64,000 nucleotides of DNA. Origin: Planctomycetota bacterium (GTDB lineage: Bacteria > Planctomycetota > Planctomycetia > Pirellulales > UBA1268). Both the position numbers and the translations under genes were made by a program. The DNA is taken from assembly GCA_029978905.1 (NCBI GenBank), contig JAPOIM010000004.1, forward strand, positions 49,382 to 113,381. The letters run 5' to 3'. The notes beneath the pieces were generated by a model, which saw only the letters and a program-made list of their open reading frames with translations, ran no database searches and was not told where the DNA came from. Shown one piece after another: positions 20,460 through 29,615 of this stretch (its first letter is position 1; the number at the start of each line of letters is the position of its first letter).

Positions 20460-20981
20460 ATGGACTCGCTGGCGACCGGAGTGCAGGGGTTTGTCGCGCT
20501 GCTGGCCCGGCTGATGCTCGTGGCGATCTTCATGCTCAGTGCCCTGGGCAACAAGATTCCGCAGTTCAGTGCGACGGTCGACTATATGGCTTCCGAGGGT
20601 GTGCCCTTGCCGAGGCTGGCCCTGTTTGGGGCGATCGCGCTGCTACTGCTCGGCGGTCTTGCGGTAATTTCTGGCGCGTGGACTCGGATCGGTGCGAGTT
20701 TTCTGCTCATCTTTTTGGCGGCCGCCACCTTCTACTTTCACGACTTCTGGACCTACCGCGATCCCAGCCAGGACGCGCAGCAGCAGGTCCAGTTGATCCA
20801 CTTCATGAAGAACGTGGCAATCGGTGGTGGCCTGCTGATGCTTGTCGGCTTTGGGGCTGGTCCCTGGAGTGTGGATGGTTGGATCGCCACGAAGGAGGCC
20901 GAAGCTGCAGGGGCTGGTCAGCGCCCACGGCGGTCTGCATCGAAAGATAAAAACCGAGACAAAGACTCGTCTGACGAGTGA
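20460..20981 (+). CDS. DoxX family membrane protein
   Basis: A 173-residue protein with about four transmembrane helices. The beginning, LLARLMLVAIFMLSALGNKIPQF, followed by DYMASEGVPLPRLAL, matches the DoxX family (small membrane proteins often linked to thiol redox or quinone metabolism; exact function unclear). After the last helix there is a hydrophilic tail of about 30 residues rich in Lys, Arg, Asp and Ser. The ATG at 20460 follows GGAGGAAGAG. It sits between aguA and the epimerase gene on the same strand. Confidence 0.85.
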   Translation: MDSLATGVQGFVALLARLMLVAIFMLSALGNKIPQFSATVDYMASEGVPLPRLALFGAIALLLLGGLAVISGAWTRIGASFLLIFLAAATFYFHDFWTYRDPSQDAQQQVQLIHFMKNVAIGGGLLMLVGFGAGPWSVDGWIATKEAEAAGAGQRPRRSASKDKNRDKDSSDE

Positions 20982-21013
20982 GGCAACGGGCATCAACTTT
21001 TGAGAGGGGGGGC

Positions 21014-22255
21014 ATGATGGAAACGCGGCGTTCGAGCATGTGGGTGTCGAAGGGCGGCTTGTGGTGCAGCCGGCGGTGGGCGATGATCCTCACCCTGGTC
21101 GGTGCCTGTGGTTTTGGGAGCACCGCCACGACCCATGCCGAGGAGAAGGCCACCATGCATGCACCAACCGTCACGCCGTTTGGCTCCCTCCCCGATGGAC
21201 GCGAGGCCCACCTCTACGTGTTGGAGGTGCCGGGTGGCTGGAAGGCCACGATTACCGACTATGGTGCGATCCTGACGAGCATGACCGTGCCGCTTGGCAA
21301 GGGTGGACCTGCCGACGTGGTGCTGGGGTTCGACTCGCTCGAGGGCTATCTCGCGGGGCACCCCTACTTCGGTGCGACTTGCGGACGCTGCTCGAATCGA
21401 ATCGCCAACGCCCGTTTCAGTCTCGGCGGGAAGGAATACACGCTCGCGGCCAACAACGGAGTGCATCACCTCCATGGAGGAGAGGCCGGGTTCGACAAGA
21501 AACTCTGGAAGGCCGAGCCCAAGCTCACCGACGCAGGGCCAGCCGTGACGTTTCGGCTCGTCTCCCCCAATGGCGAAGAAGGGTATCCCGGCGAACTCAC
21601 GATCCAGACGACCTACACGCTCACCCCGGCCGGCGAGCTGGTGATCGACATGCAGGCGAAGTCCGATGCGGCCACCGTGTGCAACATGGTGCATCACACC
21701 TACTGGAACATGGCGGGCCAGGCTTCGGGGACGATCCGAGACCAACGCCTGACCGTGTATGCCGACCGGTATCTGCCGGTGGATGACGGTTCCATCCCGA
21801 CCGGCGACCTGGCTGCCGTCGAGGGCACGGCCTTCGATTTTCGTCCCGAGCGATCGCAGGCGGCGTCGTTGGGTGCAGCGATCGATGGGCTGCCTGGGTC
21901 TGCGGATGGAGCGAACCCAGGTGGGGTCGACCACAACCTCTGTGTCCGCGACTGGAAGGCGGATGGGGCGATGCGGCCAGTCGCGGTGCTCCTTGATCCA
22001 GCCAGCGGTCGTACGATGGAACTCGAAAGCAACCAACCTGGCGTGCAGGTCTACACGGGCAACTATCTCGACGGCAGTTTGACCGGCAAGGCCGGTGCTG
22101 TGTACGAGAAACATTCCGGCGTTTGCCTGGAAACGCAGTGCTTTCCTGACGCGATCCACCACGTCGGCGACGCCGGCTGGCCTGCCGTGATCCTCGAACC
22201 AGGGCAGACCTACCAGCACCGCATGGTGCATCGCTTCGGCCAGTCGACGAACTGA
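21014..22255 (+). CDS. Exported aldose 1-epimerase (galactose mutarotase family)
   Basis: A 413-residue protein whose first about 43 residues form a signal peptide (basic RRW, hydrophobic core, THA-EE). The mature part is a galactose mutarotase: GATCGRCSNRIANARF, NNGVHHLHGGEAGFDKKLW, HHTYWNMAG with the catalytic His about residue 228, NPGGVDHNLCV, and WPAVILEPGQ carrying the catalytic Glu. It interconverts alpha and beta sugar anomers; export implies action on sugars in the periplasm. An upstream GAGAGGGG supports the ATG at 21014; the next codon is also ATG. It is convergent with the subtilase gene. Confidence 0.92.
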   Translation: MMETRRSSMWVSKGGLWCSRRWAMILTLVGACGFGSTATTHAEEKATMHAPTVTPFGSLPDGREAHLYVLEVPGGWKATITDYGAILTSMTVPLGKGGPADVVLGFDSLEGYLAGHPYFGATCGRCSNRIANARFSLGGKEYTLAANNGVHHLHGGEAGFDKKLWKAEPKLTDAGPAVTFRLVSPNGEEGYPGELTIQTTYTLTPAGELVIDMQAKSDAATVCNMVHHTYWNMAGQASGTIRDQRLTVYADRYLPVDDGSIPTGDLAAVEGTAFDFRPERSQAASLGAAIDGLPGSADGANPGGVDHNLCVRDWKADGAMRPVAVLLDPASGRTMELESNQPGVQVYTGNYLDGSLTGKAGAVYEKHSGVCLETQCFPDAIHHVGDAGWPAVILEPGQTYQHRMVHRFGQSTN

Positions 22256-22273
22256 CGTTGCCACGCCGCAGAA

Positions 22274-22310
22274 GCGCTTTTAATCAGCGGATGCGCTTTT
22301 AATCAGCGGA
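22274..22310. repeat. 18-bp tandem duplication spanning a stop codon
   Basis: GCGCTTTTAATCAGCGGA occurs at 22274-22291 and again at 22293-22310. The downstream copy carries the TGA stop of the minus-strand subtilase gene (22303-22305). The other copy repeats it just after the coding end, in the gap before the convergent epimerase gene. It looks like a recent small tandem duplication and gives the gene a second downstream stop-like triplet. Confidence 0.85.
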
Positions 22311-25300
22311 CCCGGTTGAGCGTCCAGCGGGAGTTGCTGCTGCCAGTGCCGCTCATGTCGGCAAAGGCTGCGGCTCGCAGACGCTCGGTGACCTGAGTCG
22401 GAACGCCTTCGTCTGGAAAGCCGAGGATGCTAACCGCGGCGGGCTGCACCGGTTCGTTGACGTCGACCGTCAGCAGGTAGTCGCCGGCCGTTCGGCCGGC
22501 CCGCCCAGACCCGGCCAGTGTCGGGTTGTAACGCGAGTTTCCGTACGACGAGACGCCGATGTAGTAGGTCCCGGTGGCCTCGATCGTGAACGACAGCAGG
22601 CTATCGGGAGACCCGCCGCTGTCATCGTTACGTGCCAGTTCTCGCCCAGACTCGTCGAACAGCCTGAGGTAGCTGTCAAGCATCGACGGCGTGTCGAGAT
22701 TGCGAGCATCGATATCGATGCGGACATCGGAGCCTGCGACGAGACTGATCGCGTAGAGGTCGACGTCGGCCGCACCGTATGTACCGTCGCCAATCGTGCC
22801 GCTGGCGTTGGCTCGACCGTTGGTGGCGGTGAGAAGCACAGCCGTGGCGGTGGAGTCGTTCGGCTCTACTGGCCCTTGCACAGGAGGCGGCTCCGTGCCA
22901 GGGTCGGTGCCAGGATCCGTGCCGGGGTCGAGAGGACCGTTGTGCCGCAGGGTGACCGTGTAGTCGCCTACAGTCCGCCCACGACGGCCGCTTCCGGCCA
23001 CTTCTGGGTTGTAGTTGCTGTTCCCGTAGGAAGACACGCCGACGTAGAAGGTGCCCGACGTGTCGACGGTGTAGCGGAGGTAACTGTCGGCGAGGCCGAA
23101 CGAATCGTCGTTACTGGCGAGCTCGCGTCCATCAGCGTCAAACAGGCGCAGGTAGCTGTCGAGCGCCGAGAAGGTCGCGAGGGTGCGGGCATCGACGTCG
23201 ATTTCGATCGTGGTACCGGCCACGAGTTCGACGGCCAGCAAGTCAACATCCGAACGGCCGTATGCGCCATCTCCCACGACGCCGGCGATCACCGCTTGCC
23301 GATTCTCAAACACGACGGCCGTCGCGGTGGCGATGGAGTCGTTCGGCTCCAGGAGGCCTGGGGCTGGTGGATCCGGATCAGGATCGGGGCCTGGGTCAGT
23401 CGGTGCTGCTTCAAACCGGACGAAGAGTTCGTAGTCTCCGGTCGTCCGCCCGTTCCTGCCGCTGCCCTCGACCAGCGGGTTGTAACGCGTGTTGCCGTAT
23501 GAGGTGACGCCCACGTAGTAAAGGCCAGCAGCGGTGGCGGAATACGTAATCGCACTGTCCAGGGACCCTGCCGCGTCGTCGTTTTGAGCGAGTTGCCGCC
23601 CCGAGGCGTCAAACAGACGGAGGTAGCTGTCGAGCAGCGAGGGGGTGGAGAGCGACTGGGCATCCACGTCGATCGTGAAGGTGCCCGCGGCGGTCAGTTC
23701 CACGGCGTAGAGGTCGACGTCCGCCCTTCCAAACACGCCATCGCCGACAAAGGCCGACACTCGCGTCTGGCCGTCGACCAAGGTCAACGCGGTCGCCGTG
23801 CCGATCGAGTCATTTGGCTCAAAGGCAGCCGGCGGGGGCGGTTCCAGCACTCTCCAGGAATCAGCTGCGTTGCCACTGAGCGGCAACTGATCCGCGTCGA
23901 CGATGAAGCTGCCATCTGCCACGAGAATCAGTTCGTAGAGGCCTGGGTCGGCTGTCAGCGGATCGAGATCGCGGAGCGTCCAGGTGATCAAGTCTTCTGT
24001 GGTCAGAGCGACGGCTGCCCCAACATCACCTGTGTCAAGGAGCGGAACATTCACGCCGTCACGGGTGAGGGCGAAGTCCGAGAGGTCGACGCCAGTGACC
24101 GCTCGGTTGAACGTCACCGAAATCGTGGCGATCGCGTCGAGCCGCGGGTCAGGCGTGACATCGATGATGTCCGCCACGAGCGCGGGCGGTGGCGGTGGTG
24201 GCTCAACGGTCCACGTGTCGATCACGTCGGCCGTCAGCGAGGCTCCCTCGCCGCTGCTGATGCCACTGCCGTTGGCGGTCAGTACCAAGCGGTAACTTCC
24301 CACGTCTCCCGTGATCGAGGAGAGGTCGCTCAACGTCCAGCGGACGTTGTCGCCACTCGTCAGGGTGACACCTGCTGCCGAGAGCGAAACGGAGGAGCCA
24401 TCGCGAGTGAGGGTCAGGTCGCTGAGGTCAAAGCCGGTCACAGCTGAGGTGAATGCAATCGTGATTGCATCAACCGCATCGCGCCGTGGGTCGGGCGAGA
24501 CGTCGAGGATGTCGGCGTCGAGCGTCGGTGTCGGCGTGACGACATCGATCAGGAGTTCGTAGTTGCCGGTGGTGGCCCCAGATCGGCCCGTACCAGCCAC
24601 GGCGGGATTGTAGCCGCTGTTGCCGTACGACGAGACTCCGACGTAGTAGGTGCCCGCCGTCGTTACGGTGTAGGTCAACCTGCTGTCAAGATACGCGACG
24701 CCGCTGGTGTCATCGTTGTAGGTCAGCTGTCTGCCGGAGGCGTCGAAGAGTCGCAGGTAGCTGTCGAGGGTCGAGGCAGGCGTGAGGCTGCGGGCATCGA
24801 CATCAGCGGTGATGGAGGCACCGGCAGCGAGTTCGACGGCAAACAGGTCGACATCGCTGGTTGTGTAGGTGCCGTCTCCCACCACGCCGGAGAAGGCTGC
24901 TCGCCCTCCTCGGAGCGTCACAGGAGCTGCCGTGGCGATGGAATCATTCGGCTCGAAAGGGGCAGGGGGTGGAGGTTCAATCACCGTCCATGAGTCGACG
25001 GCATCCGACGAGAGGGTAAGGCCCTCGCCGTTGACGATCCCACTGCCAGCAGCCGTGAGCACGAGCTCGTAGGTGCCAACTGCTGACGTGAGCGGAGCGA
25101 GATTTCCAAGCGTCCAGGTCTGGAAGTCGTCCGTCACGAGCGCGGCGTCGTCGAGCAGCGAGATGGCGGTGCCATTCCGGGTGAGAGTCAGGTCGCTGAT
25201 GCCAAACCCTTCCACGGCCGAGGTGAACTCGATCGTGATCTGATCGACGCCATCCAGTCGTGGGTCAGGCGAGACGTTCACGATATCGGCGCGGAGCGAC

Positions 25301-26748
25301 GGTCCGACGGCGATCGCGTCGAGCGCTGCCGCCGCGTTCACGAGGCCACCGGTGGCCACCCGGCCATTGAGCGAGGCAATCGGCACCGCGGTGTCGAGGA
25401 TCGCGGTGCGGATTTCGGCAGCCGTCAGGTTCGGATTCGCAGCGGCGAGAAGGCCGACAATCCCGGCGACGTGTGGCGTGGCCATCGACGTGCCGCTGTA
25501 GGAGGCGTATTGATTGCCCGGCAGCGTGGAGTAGATGCCAACACCCGGAGCCCCGACATCGACACTCGTCGCCCCGTAGTTTGAAAACCCTGCCAGGTTG
25601 TTGCTGCTGTCAGTGGCGGCGACCGAGATGATCGCCTCGCTGGTCATGCTCGCTGGATAGGCAGGTAAGGCATCGTTGTTGTTGCCTTCATTGCCAGCAG
25701 CGGCGATGAAAAGAATCCCCGCGTTGCCACCGGCATTGATTGCGTCGCTGAGCGACTGGGAGAAGCCACCGCCACCCCAGCTGTTGTTGGTGGCGACGAT
25801 GTTGATGCCATGATCTCGTCGCATCATGGTCGCGTAGTTCACCGCACGGACAGCATCGCTGGTTGAGCCGCTGCCACCGCCGCTCAGGAACTTCAGGCCC
25901 ATGATCGAGACCTGCCAGTTCACGCCCACGATGCCAGTTCCGTCGTTGCCGACCGCACCGATCGTTCCAGAAACGTGTGTCCCGTGGCCGTTGTCGTCCA
26001 TCGGGTCACCGTCGTTATTGACGAAGTCGTAGCCGTACACGTCGTCCACGAAGCCGTTGCGGTCGTCGTCGATGCCGTTGCCCGGGATTTCACCAGGGTT
26101 TTGCCACGCATTCGCCACCAGGTCGGGGTGCGTGTAGTCGATGCCGGTGTCGATGACCGCAATCACCACATCGCGCGAGCCAGTGGTCGTGTTCCAGGCT
26201 TCCAGGGCATCGATGTCGGCGTCGTTGATGCCGCCGGTCTGTCCGGTGTTGTGGAGCCCCCACAGCCGACCGAGGTCGGGGTCGTTTGGCGTCGCGGTGG
26301 GATTGATCACGAAGTCTGGCTCGACGTAGAGCACACCTGCGGCAGTGGAAGCCCAGCCGAGGACGTCTTGCGTGGAGGCTCCGGGAGCGGTGAGCGAGTA
26401 GAAGCCTTCGCCGAGTGAGGAAGAGGCCCACGCGTCGTTCGCTGCGTTTCCGAACGCCGCGCCGAAAGCGTTTGACTGAGTGGCGTCGGTGCGGACGATC
26501 CAGGAGTCTGCCCGCGAGGTGACCGTTTGGCCCCCCCATGAAATCTGCGAGGTGAGCAGGCCCGCGGTCGCATCCACACTGGCGGAGAGGCAAAGGCGAG
26601 CCTCGAGCGACTCGTGCGCGAGTTCGCGACGTCGTCGATGGCTCTTCGTGCTGCTGGGCTCCGCGGTTCGGCGGAAACTTGAAACGCGGCGGCCCTCAGG
26701 CGCTGACCGGAGAGAACGATGCCACCAACCGGCGTAGCTACCGCGCAT
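22303..26748 (-). CDS. Giant secreted subtilisin-like (S8) protease with PPC repeats
   Basis: A 1,481-residue extracellular protease. N-terminal basic segment with ESLEARLCLSA (46-56), resembling the planctomycete LEPR-XLL secretion-associated motif. A propeptide-like part runs to about 160. The S8 catalytic domain (about 160-490) has triad D200 (VIDTGIDYTHPDL), H255 (NGHGTHVSG) and S421 (SGTSMATPH), with the oxyanion Asn in NNSWG. The C-terminal half alternates three Ig-like modules (each with ISPDPR-type starts and LTLTR cores) and four pre-peptidase C-terminal-like modules (EPNDS...YLRLFD...YYVGVSSYGN). The tail of about 45 residues shows no known domain. The ATG at 26748 follows GGAGGTGG almost directly; an in-frame codon 20 residues upstream is less likely. 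Confidence 0.93.
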   Translation of the reverse strand: MRGSYAGWWHRSLRSAPEGRRVSSFRRTAEPSSTKSHRRRRELAHESLEARLCLSASVDATAGLLTSQISWGGQTVTSRADSWIVRTDATQSNAFGAAFGNAANDAWASSSLGEGFYSLTAPGASTQDVLGWASTAAGVLYVEPDFVINPTATPNDPDLGRLWGLHNTGQTGGINDADIDALEAWNTTTGSRDVVIAVIDTGIDYTHPDLVANAWQNPGEIPGNGIDDDRNGFVDDVYGYDFVNNDGDPMDDNGHGTHVSGTIGAVGNDGTGIVGVNWQVSIMGLKFLSGGGSGSTSDAVRAVNYATMMRRDHGINIVATNNSWGGGGFSQSLSDAINAGGNAGILFIAAAGNEGNNNDALPAYPASMTSEAIISVAATDSSNNLAGFSNYGATSVDVGAPGVGIYSTLPGNQYASYSGTSMATPHVAGIVGLLAAANPNLTAAEIRTAILDTAVPIASLNGRVATGGLVNAAAALDAIAVGPSLRADIVNVSPDPRLDGVDQITIEFTSAVEGFGISDLTLTRNGTAISLLDDAALVTDDFQTWTLGNLAPLTSAVGTYELVLTAAGSGIVNGEGLTLSSDAVDSWTVIEPPPPAPFEPNDSIATAAPVTLRGGRAAFSGVVGDGTYTTSDVDLFAVELAAGASITADVDARSLTPASTLDSYLRLFDASGRQLTYNDDTSGVAYLDSRLTYTVTTAGTYYVGVSSYGNSGYNPAVAGTGRSGATTGNYELLIDVVTPTPTLDADILDVSPDPRRDAVDAITIAFTSAVTGFDLSDLTLTRDGSSVSLSAAGVTLTSGDNVRWTLSDLSSITGDVGSYRLVLTANGSGISSGEGASLTADVIDTWTVEPPPPPPALVADIIDVTPDPRLDAIATISVTFNRAVTGVDLSDFALTRDGVNVPLLDTGDVGAAVALTTEDLITWTLRDLDPLTADPGLYELILVADGSFIVDADQLPLSGNAADSWRVLEPPPPAAFEPNDSIGTATALTLVDGQTRVSAFVGDGVFGRADVDLYAVELTAAGTFTIDVDAQSLSTPSLLDSYLRLFDASGRQLAQNDDAAGSLDSAITYSATAAGLYYVGVTSYGNTRYNPLVEGSGRNGRTTGDYELFVRFEAAPTDPGPDPDPDPPAPGLLEPNDSIATATAVVFENRQAVIAGVVGDGAYGRSDVDLLAVELVAGTTIEIDVDARTLATFSALDSYLRLFDADGRELASNDDSFGLADSYLRYTVDTSGTFYVGVSSYGNSNYNPEVAGSGRRGRTVGDYTVTLRHNGPLDPGTDPGTDPGTEPPPVQGPVEPNDSTATAVLLTATNGRANASGTIGDGTYGAADVDLYAISLVAGSDVRIDIDARNLDTPSMLDSYLRLFDESGRELARNDDSGGSPDSLLSFTIEATGTYYIGVSSYGNSRYNPTLAGSGRAGRTAGDYLLTVDVNEPVQPAAVSILGFPDEGVPTQVTERLRAAAFADMSGTGSSNSRWTLNRVR
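22440..25310 (-). repeat. Internal repeats encoding PPC and Ig-like modules
   Basis: Within the subtilase gene, four PPC-type units lie at about 22440-22880, 22930-23370, 23405-23850 and 24540-24965. Three Ig-like units lie at about 23850-24180, 24200-24530 and 24970-25310. Shared words include DSYLRLFD, YYVGVSSYGNS.YNP and ISPDPR/VSPDPR. The three most 3' PPC units are consecutive, suggesting stepwise duplication within the gene. Confidence 0.8.
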
Positions 26749-26963
26749 AGACCACCTCCACAGGAAGCCGAACCGTTCCCCCGGCGAGACAGCGTGCCTC
26801 AAGCCCAACGATTCAACGAGTTTTGACGAGTGGTGTCCGCAAGCGATTCCGGTCGCCCACAGACGCCACGTATTATGGCGAACACTGCTCGGAAGTCAAA
26901 GATCGCTGTGTAAGAAATCGGCCAGGAGCCTTCGCAGCAGCCAGTCCCTCTAGGGAGCATCGC

Positions 26964-27734
26964 ATGGTTTTTCCGATTGCCGACGACAACTCCGACCGCA
27001 CACTTTCTCCTGTCGTGACGGTCACCCTGATCGTCCTAAACATCTTTGTCTTCGCTGTTCTCCAGGGCATGGGGAGCAACGACGCCTTCACAATGGCCTT
27101 CGTGCAGGTTCCCGCCGAGATTCTCTCAGGAAAAGACGTCGTCACGGAGCCTTCCCTCCAGCGTGTGGAAGTCCAGGGGCAGGTCTACGAAGTGAGAGCC
27201 CCAGGCCTGCGACCCACGCCGATCCCCGTCTGGCTCACGCTCCTCACAGCCATCTTCATGCATGGCAGCGTGATGCATCTGGCCGGCAATATGTGGTTTC
27301 TCTGGATCTTCGGAGACAACGTCGAAGACGACATGGGGCACGCGAGGTACCTCGCCTTCTATCTCGCGACAGGCGTGATCGCCTCGCTGGTGTTTGTGTT
27401 TGCCAATATGAGCGGGGATGCCTCCCTCACGCCAAGTCTGGGGGCTTCGGGGGCTATTTCTGGAGTGCTGGGCGCCTATCTTGTGCTCCATCCCCAGCGG
27501 CGTGTGAGCGTGATTTTTGTGCGGGTCATGGTCGATGTGCCGGGCTATGTGGCGGTCGGGATCTGGTTTCTGTTTCAGGTGATCAGCGGCCTCTTCGACA
27601 CCAGCGGCGGTGTGGCCTATTCGGCGCACGTTGGCGGTTTTGTGGCTGGTATGATTCTCGCAAAGCCGATGAGTTCCACATTGGCGAGAGAATCTGCCGA
27701 CCCCTTGCTGATGGTGCGGCGGAGAATCCCATAG
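26964..27734 (+). CDS. Rhomboid family intramembrane serine protease
   Basis: A 256-residue polytopic membrane protein. Rhomboid hallmarks are FMHGSVMHLAGNMWFLWIFGDNVED (L1 and TM2), catalytic S162 in GASGAISGVLGAY, and catalytic H222 in AHVGGFVAGM. It cleaves transmembrane segments of substrate proteins within the membrane. The long loop between TM1 and TM2 (about 45-85) is typical of bacterial rhomboids of this type. The ATG at 26964 follows GGGAG; the frame is open 47 codons further upstream with no homology. It is divergent from the subtilase gene and 83 bases ahead of the USP gene. Confidence 0.92.
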   Translation: MVFPIADDNSDRTLSPVVTVTLIVLNIFVFAVLQGMGSNDAFTMAFVQVPAEILSGKDVVTEPSLQRVEVQGQVYEVRAPGLRPTPIPVWLTLLTAIFMHGSVMHLAGNMWFLWIFGDNVEDDMGHARYLAFYLATGVIASLVFVFANMSGDASLTPSLGASGAISGVLGAYLVLHPQRRVSVIFVRVMVDVPGYVAVGIWFLFQVISGLFDTSGGVAYSAHVGGFVAGMILAKPMSSTLARESADPLLMVRRRIP

Positions 27735-27817
27735 AGTTGCAAAGGGCCTCACCCTCCAACCTGGTCGAACTCCTGGCCACCCACGTCAGCGCACACCAAA
27801 AGAAAGCTTCGACAGAC

Positions 27818-28651
27818 ATGATCAAACGCATTCTCGTTGGCGTGGGCACCAGCCAGACCGCCCAATCGGTTGCCGAACACGCGGTCGAGATTGCCAAGCA
27901 CTTCCAGGCCGAACTTCTGGGCGTCGCGGTGACGGACCCGCTCCGGCTGGAGTGGACAGGGCCTCGGCCGATCGGGATGGGGGTCGAGGCCGTGACCGCC
28001 GAACTGCGAGAAAAGAGGCTGGAGCAGGCGACGGCAGACGTTGCGGCTGCGAAGGCGGTGTTCGCGGAGCGTTGCCGAGCGGAGGGCGTGGAGCACGGCT
28101 TTAGCGAGCAGGTGGGAGACCCGTTTGAAATTGTGGGCCAGTTGGTGCGCTATCAGGATATGTGCGTCTTCGGGCTGCGAGGGTTGTTTGAACACGATGT
28201 GGTGCCAGAACCGCTCGATGCCCTTGAGCGTCTGGTCGCTGGGGGTGTCCGTCCGATCCTCGCGGTGGGAGAGACGTATCGCCCCATCCGCAAGGTGCTG
28301 GTGGCCTATTCGGGGTCGCTGGAAAGTGCGAAGACCTTCAAAAACTTTGTCTTGTCGGGCCTCTACCCAGACGCCGCAATTCGTGTGGTGAACTTCGGTG
28401 ACAATCCCGCAACCGCATTGGGGCTGCTCGATCATGCGGCCGCCTATTTCCGCAGTCATGGTCGGTCGGTCGACACCGATCATGTGGCCGGCGATCCGCA
28501 GCGGGAACTCATTAACTACGCCGCCGCCTGGGGCGCCGATCTGATTGTGGCAGGCAACAGTGCGAAGAATCTGCTCATGCGACGCCTCTTTGGTGAGACG
28601 GCGCTGACGCTGCTTCGAGAGAGCACCCTGCCGCTCTATCTCTCCCAGTGA
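27818..28651 (+). CDS. Universal stress protein (UspA family)
   Basis: A 277-residue cytosolic protein. The N-terminal MIKRILVGVGTSQTAQSVAEHAVEIAK is a UspA beta1-alpha1 unit. The second half repeats the fold (PIRKVLVAYSGSLESAKTF) and ends in a nucleotide-binding stretch, DLIVAGNSAKNLLMRRLFGET, similar to the UspA ATP loop. Length is consistent with two tandem Usp domains, the first partly degenerate. Role in stress adaptation is inferred from the family. The frame extends upstream into the rhomboid gene but the ATG at 27818 fits the Usp start. Confidence 0.85.
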   Translation: MIKRILVGVGTSQTAQSVAEHAVEIAKHFQAELLGVAVTDPLRLEWTGPRPIGMGVEAVTAELREKRLEQATADVAAAKAVFAERCRAEGVEHGFSEQVGDPFEIVGQLVRYQDMCVFGLRGLFEHDVVPEPLDALERLVAGGVRPILAVGETYRPIRKVLVAYSGSLESAKTFKNFVLSGLYPDAAIRVVNFGDNPATALGLLDHAAAYFRSHGRSVDTDHVAGDPQRELINYAAAWGADLIVAGNSAKNLLMRRLFGETALTLLRESTLPLYLSQ

Positions 28652-28733
28652 GCTTTCCCGGTGAGCCTCGCGTGCACGCGCGTGGCGAGTGTTGTGTTGT
28701 TGAGATCTGGTGGCAATCACGACTGAGGTCCCC

Positions 28734-29552
28734 ATGTCCCCTGCCCATGCAGCGGAAAGACCGCTGCCCCTCTTCATGCCTCTTTTGATGGGAGCCGCTG
28801 CCAGTGGCGGCACGGCAAAGTACGCCCGTGTCGACGTGGTGTCGGCGCAGTGGCGCGTGCACCGCGACCTCCTAGCGGGCCTCCTGCCGAGTTGTTTTGT
28901 GCCGGTCGTCGATGGGCCTGATCAGCTGGGGCACCTGACGGTTGCCTTTGCCGACAACCAGGGGGTGGAGTTCATGGCTGGTCGCGGCTACCGGGTAGCC
29001 TCGGTGCTCGTGAAGGCCGCGTTCGAGAAGCCGACCGGGCCCTCGGGCGACTTCGTGGTGGCGATGTTTGAGGACGACTGCTTGCCAATTGTTTTTGGCC
29101 GTGAACTCCTTGGGCTGCCGAAACTTTTTGCGGACATCTCGATTGAGGATAGGCCGGACGCGTCGATGGTCTGCGAGGCTTCCCTCTGGGGACATACGCT
29201 CTTTTCGTTCGAGACGGGTCCGCTTGAGCCGCGCGAGCGGCTCCCGGATCAGGCTCCGGCGCCGAGTGCACTCCTTGGCATGCGTTCGTTTCCCGACCCA
29301 GTCAGCGGGGGGGCGGTTGGCGAACCGGTTTTGACACCCGTCGAGGCGACGCTTGGAGAACTGGCGATCGGCAGCGAGGCGACGGTCACCTGGGGCCTGG
29401 CGGGGCCGGGGGAGGTGGCGTGCGTGGCAGGGCTGCTCGACGCCCTGCGGATGCTCGCGGTCGACGTCCCCTCTAGCGTGGGGAGGGCCGTCATGAGCCG
29501 GGTCTTACGTACCGATCGGATCGAGCGGCTGGCGGCACCTTGTCCGCTGTAG
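28734..29552 (+). CDS. Acetoacetate decarboxylase family protein
   Basis: A 272-residue protein with the ADC-family core VVAMFEDDCLPIVFGREL followed by LGLPKLFADISIE. The Lys in this block (K130) aligns with the Schiff-base lysine of acetoacetate decarboxylase. The following residue is Leu131 where the classical enzyme has a second Lys that lowers the catalytic pKa, so plain decarboxylation may not be its reaction; aldolase- or dehydratase-like activities are known in the wider family. A GTG start at 28710 is also possible. It lies 63 bases ahead of the halogenase-like gene on the same strand, so the two may act together. Confidence 0.78.
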   Translation: MSPAHAAERPLPLFMPLLMGAAASGGTAKYARVDVVSAQWRVHRDLLAGLLPSCFVPVVDGPDQLGHLTVAFADNQGVEFMAGRGYRVASVLVKAAFEKPTGPSGDFVVAMFEDDCLPIVFGRELLGLPKLFADISIEDRPDASMVCEASLWGHTLFSFETGPLEPRERLPDQAPAPSALLGMRSFPDPVSGGAVGEPVLTPVEATLGELAIGSEATVTWGLAGPGEVACVAGLLDALRMLAVDVPSSVGRAVMSRVLRTDRIERLAAPCPL

Positions 29553-29615
29553 GCGGCGAGCCTATGAAAAGAAAGAGCCGCGACGGGGAATCCTCTGTTT
29601 TGGGAGATCGTTTTG

